From Promicromonospora iranensis (GTDB lineage Bacteria > Actinomycetota > Actinomycetes > Actinomycetales > Cellulomonadaceae), in assembly GCF_028994805.1 (NCBI RefSeq), contig NZ_JAJQQP010000005.1, positions 186,001 through 250,000 of the forward strand: a DNA stretch of 64,000 nucleotides. The letters are read 5' to 3'. How positions within the stretch are numbered: position 1 is the stretch's first letter; the number at the start of each line of letters is the position of its first letter. The position numbers were made by a program, and so were the translations under genes. Below the pieces are notes generated by a model. That model worked only from the letters and a program-made list of their open reading frames with translations. It was not told the DNA's origin and ran no database searches. Of the stretch, positions 60,078-64,000 are shown piece by piece.

Positions 60078-61226
60078 TCAGGCTGCCCGGTCGACGGCGG
60101 CGTGGGCGAGGTCGGTCAGCACGGCCCGGCCGGGCTCGGTCAGGTGGGCGAGGTCCAGCAGCGCGTGGGCACGGACCGCGAGGTCGGCGATGAGCTGCTC
60201 GACGGCGTCCAGGGCACCGGAGCCGACGATGACCTCACGGACCCGGGCGACGTCCTCCTCGGAGAGGTCGGGGTCGCCCAGCGCGGCGGTCAGCGTCGCG
60301 GCCTCCGGCCCGTCCGGGTCGTGGAGCAGGGCAAGGGTGCGCGCCACGACCACCGTGCGCTTGCCCTCCCGCAGGTCGTCGCCGGCGGGCTTGCCCGTGA
60401 CCGCAGGGTCGCCGAAGACGCCGAGCACGTCGTCCCGGAGCTGGAAGGCCTCGCCGAGGGGCAGGCCGGCCGCCTCGATCCCGGCCGAAGCCTGCGTACC
60501 CCGGCCGGCCAGCAGCGCGCCCAGCGCGAGCGGCGCGGCCACCGAGTAGCTCGCGGACTTCGCGCGCAGCACCTTTCGGGCGCGCTGCTCGTCCGAGGCG
60601 GGGTCGTCGCCCCAGGGCTCGGCCTGGACCAGCACGTCGAGGTACTGGCCGACGACCACCTCGCTCTGCATGGCGTCGAACCGGGTGCGGGCCGCCTCGG
60701 CGACCTCCGCGGGCAGCGGCGCGAGCGCGGCCGACAGCTCACGCTGGGCGGCGAGGAGCACGAGGTCGCCGAGCAGGATCGCGGCGGCGTCGCCGAACCG
60801 CACGGGCTCGCCGGACCAGCCCGCACCGGCGTGCTTGGCGGCGAACGCCCGGTGCGTGGTGGGGCGACCGCGACGGGTGTCGGAGTTGTCCATCACGTCG
60901 TCGTGCAGCAGGGCCGCCGCCTGGAACAGCTCGAGCGCGGCGCCCACCCGGACCGTGGCGACCCGGGCCGGGTCGGCGGGGTCGGCGGAGCCGCCGTGCG
61001 CGCGGAAGGACCAGTAGCAGAACGCGGCCCGCAGGCGCTTGCCACCCATCAGCAGCCCCGCCGCCTCCTCCACCATGGCCTCGGCGCTCGGGCTGATCGC
61101 GCCGACCTCGGCGGACAGCCGGTCGAGGTGAGTGGTCACTGCGGCGTCGACGTCGGCACGGAGGTTCTCGGTGTCGAGCAGGGCTGCGGGGTTCAGGGCA
61201 CCGGCACGGGTGGATGAGACGGACAC
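60078..61226 (-). CDS. Polyprenyl (geranylgeranyl-type) diphosphate synthase
   Basis: Builds isoprenoid chains from dimethylallyl or geranyl diphosphate and isopentenyl diphosphate. The 382-residue protein has the first Asp-rich motif 'LLHDDVMDNSDTRRGRPT', the lysine/glutamine region 'FQLRDDVLGVFGD' with the second Asp motif, and 'GGKRLRAAFCYW'. The second motif reads DDVLG, a variant of DDxxD. Chain length cannot be judged from sequence alone. Its place next to pknL mirrors idsA2 (Rv2173) in mycobacteria. GTG 61226 gives the usual long actinobacterial N-terminus. Confidence 0.92.
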   Translation of the reverse strand: MSVSSTRAGALNPAALLDTENLRADVDAAVTTHLDRLSAEVGAISPSAEAMVEEAAGLLMGGKRLRAAFCYWSFRAHGGSADPADPARVATVRVGAALELFQAAALLHDDVMDNSDTRRGRPTTHRAFAAKHAGAGWSGEPVRFGDAAAILLGDLVLLAAQRELSAALAPLPAEVAEAARTRFDAMQSEVVVGQYLDVLVQAEPWGDDPASDEQRARKVLRAKSASYSVAAPLALGALLAGRGTQASAGIEAAGLPLGEAFQLRDDVLGVFGDPAVTGKPAGDDLREGKRTVVVARTLALLHDPDGPEAATLTAALGDPDLSEEDVARVREVIVGSGALDAVEQLIADLAVRAHALLDLAHLTEPGRAVLTDLAHAAVDRAA

Positions 61227-61235
61227 GGCCCCAGC

Positions 61236-61823
61236 CTATGGGGTGCGGACGGTGCCGCTGATCGAGACGAGGCGGCGCTCGCCGTCGTCCAGCACGCCCA
61301 CGACGAGCGACTCCTGGACCTCCCCGGACTTCGTCCTGGAGACCCGCAGGAAGGCGGTCTGCGCGGTCAGGCCGCTCGACTCCGCCGCCGGGATCTGCTT
61401 GAAGCCCTGCTCCACCAGGATGTGCTTGGCCTGCGCGACGACCTTCTTGGCCGGCAGGCTCGAGGCCAGGTTGAGCGTCACCTGCGTCATCGGGACACCT
61501 TTGCCCTTCGAGCCCGCTGATCCCTTCGCGCCCTTCGGGGCGGGCACGGGGCTCGCCGACGAGGCGAGGAGGATGGCGCCCTTCGGCATCGGGAACAGCT
61601 CGGTGGGGAAGCCCTCCGCGTAGGTCGCGACGGCCGACGACGGGTCGAAGGTGGGCAGCTCGGCCGGCCCGCTGGACACCGCGGCGCGGGGCTCCGGTGT
61701 GCTCTCCGTGGTGGTGGCCGACGCCCCGGGCCCCGCCTCGGTGCCGCACCCCCCGGTCGCGAGCGCCAGACCGACAGCGGCGGCGAGCGCTGCCGTGCGG
61801 CGGGCGGTGGCGAGGTGAGGCAC
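61236..61823 (-). CDS. Lipoprotein of unknown function
   Basis: A 195-residue protein with a lipoprotein signal: basic start, hydrophobic 'TAALAAAVGLALATGGC' and the lipobox Cys at about residue 27. A Thr/Ser/Pro linker follows, then a small soluble domain ('PKGAILLASSASP', 'VVAQAKHILVEQGFKQIPAAESSG', 'RRLVSISGTVRT'). No named family is recognised. GTG 61823 is the start; it is probably anchored outside the membrane. It ends 10 bases upstream of the polyprenyl synthase start and may be co-transcribed. Confidence 0.75.
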   Translation of the reverse strand: MPHLATARRTAALAAAVGLALATGGCGTEAGPGASATTTESTPEPRAAVSSGPAELPTFDPSSAVATYAEGFPTELFPMPKGAILLASSASPVPAPKGAKGSAGSKGKGVPMTQVTLNLASSLPAKKVVAQAKHILVEQGFKQIPAAESSGLTAQTAFLRVSRTKSGEVQESLVVGVLDDGERRLVSISGTVRTP

Positions 61824-61952
61824 GTCGCACACCGTAGCGGGAGAGACCCTCGCGTGGACAGCGCGCGGGTCCTGGCCCGACCACAGGAGATCCGTTGTCC
61901 ACACGGCCGTCCTGGGCGTGCCACGGTCTCGCGGGGCGGTTGGGATCGACGC

Positions 61953-63302
61953 ATGAACCCCAAGGACTTCACCTCGAAGAGCACGACCTCGAAGAGCATG
62001 ACCTCGAAGGACCTCGGTCGGCGACCGGCCGTGCCGAACGCCACGGTCGTCCGCGTCGCAGGGCCCGAGGACCTGCTCGCCTACATCCCGTACCGGCTCG
62101 GCTTCGAGCCCGCCGAGTCCGTCGTCGCCGTCAGTCTGACCGGGCCGCGCCAGCGGGTAGGGCTCGTGGCCCGCGTCGACCTGGACGACCTCCGCCTGCG
62201 GCAGCCGGACGACCCGCAGGGACCCGACGGCGCGGCCACGGCCCGCTGGCTCGCCGACCACGTGGTGGCCGACGGCGCGGACCGCGCGGTGGTCGTGCTG
62301 TACACCGCCACGGACCCGGCCGCGCCGTCGGGGGCCGCGCGCCGCGGCGTCGACCTGCTGCGGGCGCGGCTCGAGCGCAGGCTCCCCGGGACGGAGGTGT
62401 GGCTCGTGGCCCCCACGGGCTTCCGGGCGCTCGACTGCGCCGACCCGATGTGCTGCCCGGCCGAGGGTCGGCCCTTGTCCGTGCTGAAGAGCAGCCGGGT
62501 CGCCGCCCACATGGTGCTGGAGGGCCGCACGGTGGCCGGTACCCGCGAGGAGCGGTACTCCCTGCGCGCAGCGCCCGAGACGGCTCGCACCCAGGCCCGG
62601 AAGGCGGCAGCCCGCTGGACCGACACCTACCGGCGGCTGCTCAACGACACCAGGTTCGACACCAGGTTCCCGGACGGGGGCGGACGGCGGGCGGTCGGGG
62701 CGCAGGCTCTCCGCGCCGAGCAAGCCCTGGGGGAGTGGGGCGCCGAGAGCCTGGGCCTGTGGCGTTCCGCCGTGCGGCAGGCCGCCGACGTCCGGCCGGG
62801 ACAGCCCCTGACGCTGTCACCGGTCGACCTCGGCAAGATCGGTGCGGCGCTCGCGGACACGCCCGTGCGGGATGCGGTGCTGCTGAGCCTGGCACCCGGC
62901 ACCGAGGAGACGGCGCTGCGGACCGCGCGCCGACAGACGGACGGCGACACGGACACGGCGACGGGGGCGGTGCTCGCCCGGATCGTCGACCCGGAGCAGG
63001 GCGTACCGCCGGACGGGACCATCACGGAGGCGGCACGCCAGGTGCTGGAGGCGGTGGTCACGCACGTGCCGCGGAACCGGCGGGCGCCGGCGTACCTGCT
63101 GCTGGCGCTCGTCGCGTGGTGGCACGGTGACGGCGGGCTGGCGACCGAGCGGGTCTCCGACGCGCTCGGCGTGGACCCGGAGTACCGGCTCGCGCTGCTG
63201 CTGCACGGGGCGATCGTCGGCGGAGTCCCGCCCGGCTGGGTCCGGCGGGAGCAGGGTTCGTCCCACGGCGAAGCCGAACCGGAGGAGGCGGCCGCCGTGT
63301 GA
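61953..63302 (+). CDS. DUF4192 family protein
   Basis: A 449-residue protein of the actinobacterial DUF4192 family, whose hallmark 'GPEDLLAYIPYRLGFEPAESVVAVSLTG' is present near the N-terminus; 'RVGLVARVDLDD', 'VAPTGFRALDCADPMCCP' and 'YLLLALVAWWHGDGGLATERV' follow. Its function is not known. Positions 10-20 encode TSKSTTSKSMTSKD-type repeats from a 15-nt unit repeated three times. ATG 61953 is the start. Divergent from the lipoprotein gene, followed by a universal stress protein gene. Confidence 0.85.
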   Translation: MNPKDFTSKSTTSKSMTSKDLGRRPAVPNATVVRVAGPEDLLAYIPYRLGFEPAESVVAVSLTGPRQRVGLVARVDLDDLRLRQPDDPQGPDGAATARWLADHVVADGADRAVVVLYTATDPAAPSGAARRGVDLLRARLERRLPGTEVWLVAPTGFRALDCADPMCCPAEGRPLSVLKSSRVAAHMVLEGRTVAGTREERYSLRAAPETARTQARKAAARWTDTYRRLLNDTRFDTRFPDGGGRRAVGAQALRAEQALGEWGAESLGLWRSAVRQAADVRPGQPLTLSPVDLGKIGAALADTPVRDAVLLSLAPGTEETALRTARRQTDGDTDTATGAVLARIVDPEQGVPPDGTITEAARQVLEAVVTHVPRNRRAPAYLLLALVAWWHGDGGLATERVSDALGVDPEYRLALLLHGAIVGGVPPGWVRREQGSSHGEAEPEEAAAV

Positions 63303-63342
63303 GGCACTGCCGGGGTCGCCGCGTGCGGTAGCGTCGGTGGAC

Positions 63343-63708
63343 ATGACGATCGTCGTCGGCCACCTCGCCACGCCCGAGGGCCAAGAGGCTCTCAGTTCCG
63401 CTGTCTCCGAGGCCCGGGAGCGCAACATCCCGCTGGTCGTCGTCACCAACGGCAAGCGACCGGAGGACGAGTGCCGGGCCGAGGCCGACGAGCTCGTCAG
63501 CAGGCTCGCCGGCGATGTCGACGTGCGGGTGGAGCACGGGACCGGCGACCTCGCCGAGGACCTGATCCGCATCGCCACGAGCACCGGCGCCGAGCTCATC
63601 GTGATCGGTCTGCGCAAGCGCAGCCCTGTCGGCAAGCTCATCCTGGGCGCGGGTGCGCAGCGGATTCTCGTCGAGGCGCCGTGCCCGGTGCTCGCCGTGA
63701 AGGTCTGA
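63343..63708 (+). CDS. Universal stress protein, UspA family
   Basis: A 121-residue UspA-fold protein: N-terminal 'MTIVVGHLATPEGQEAL', 'IPLVVVTNG', 'DLIRIATSTGAELIVIGLRKRSPVGKLILGAGAQRILVEAPCPVLAVKV'. The G-x2-G-x9-G(S) ATP-binding loop is present in a 'GLRKRSPVGKLILGAGAQ' form typical of ATP-binding Usp. It is probably a stress or redox-linked nucleotide sensor. ATG 63343 gives the normal start. The last codons and stop are repeated in tandem downstream. Confidence 0.9.
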   Translation: MTIVVGHLATPEGQEALSSAVSEARERNIPLVVVTNGKRPEDECRAEADELVSRLAGDVDVRVEHGTGDLAEDLIRIATSTGAELIVIGLRKRSPVGKLILGAGAQRILVEAPCPVLAVKV

Positions 63709-63742
63709 GCTGTGAAGGTCTGAGCTGGCAGTGAAGGTCTGA
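63697..63742. repeat. 15-bp repeats over the stop codon of the universal stress protein gene
   Basis: The unit gtgaaggtctgagct occurs at 63697-63711 and 63712-63726, with a third partial copy gtgaaggtctga at 63731-63742. The first unit holds the last codons and the TGA stop, so it resembles the repeats at the sodA stop. Confidence 0.8.
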
Positions 63743-64000
63743 CCCGCCCTCGCGAGCAGCTCTGTCTGTTGCGCTGCTCCGTGGCTCTGTCCTGGGACTC
63801 TGCTGGTCCCGATCCTGGTCCCGAGCCTGGTCCACGGCGAATCCGCGGAGCCGGGAATGGTCGGGCCGTCTGGTTCGTTGACTCTTGGCACGCGAAATCA
63901 GATACACCCGCGGGGCTGCCCCGCCCGACGTGACTTCGCACTGACTTTGCCCATATCGCCGCGTTCGTCGCGGCGTACATGGAGGCCGACGGTACAATAT
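63743..64000. other. Gene-free right end, possible leader of the next gene
   Basis: About 260 bases with no convincing coding frame. They carry two GC hairpins, GCGGGG/CCCCGC (63910-63924) and CGCCGCG/CGCGGCG (63957-63975, loop TTCGT). An ATG occurs at the right edge within 'tacatggaggcc'. In related actinobacteria a sigma factor gene often follows this neighbourhood; that is inference, as no such coding sequence is visible here. Confidence 0.4.

Noticed and set aside
61964-62011. Repeated TSKS-type units at the DUF4192 N-terminus as a functional repeat domain
   Set aside because: Only three short units near the start; more likely slippage in a disordered N-terminus.

Overview
The window is high-GC actinobacterial chromosome. 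Gene content (heme-copper oxidase/bc1 operon, PPi-dependent phosphofructokinase, class II DAHP synthase, PknL-type kinase with its Rv2175c-like partner, polysaccharide-degradation loci with ABC importers lacking an ATPase) fits a saprophytic Micrococcales/Cellulomonadales-type organism such as Promicromonosporaceae. This placement is inference; there is no rRNA gene to test it. I saw no tRNA, insertion sequence or CRISPR array.

The backbone follows the order known in Mycobacterium (trpD, ctaE-qcrCAB, a DnaQ/UvrC-like nuclease, fadD, an acyltransferase, aroG, pknL with Rv2175c, a polyprenyl synthase). Layout: 0-11 kb holds the trpD end, a receiver-domain protein, ctaE-qcrCAB, sodA, a second qcrB, a nuclease with a small Lrp/AsnC-type protein, and purC. 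Two accessory blocks interrupt this backbone.

Accessory block 1 (11.2-27.4 kb) is for carbohydrate uptake and breakdown. One arm has a solute-binding protein, two permeases, a GH1 beta-glucosidase, a secreted GH144-like 'glycoamylase-fold' enzyme and a GH13 enzyme, divergent from a LacI regulator and a GH5 glucanase. The other has a second binding protein with an (alpha/alpha)6-barrel hydrolase, divergent from two more permeases. Neither transporter has its own ATPase. From 27.4 to 35.6 kb the backbone resumes: acyltransferase, ROK glucokinase, long-chain acyl-CoA ligase, GNAT, PPi-PFK and DAHP synthase.

Accessory block 2 (35.7-57.4 kb) is a biosynthetic gene cluster inserted between aroG and the Rv2175c/pknL pair. 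It encodes an iterative type I PKS of 6-methylsalicylic acid synthase architecture, an aryl-AMP ligase, a sugar-phosphate cyclase resembling 2-epi-5-epi-valiolone synthase, two medium-chain dehydrogenases, a KAS III-like acyltransferase with Ser in place of the catalytic Cys, a Tat-exported FAD oxidase, a phosphopantetheinyl transferase, two SDRs, an MFS exporter, a HAD phosphatase, a ROK-type kinase, an alpha/beta hydrolase and a SARP regulator. Together they suggest a C7-cyclitol (carbasugar) esterified with 6-methylsalicylate. There is no aminotransferase or glycosyltransferase. Eleven-base-spaced TTCTTGG repeats lie upstream of the PKS and of an internal SDR and are candidate SARP sites.

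The window ends with Rv2175c-like protein, PknL-like PASTA kinase, polyprenyl synthase, a lipoprotein, a DUF4192 protein, a universal stress protein and a gene-free leader.
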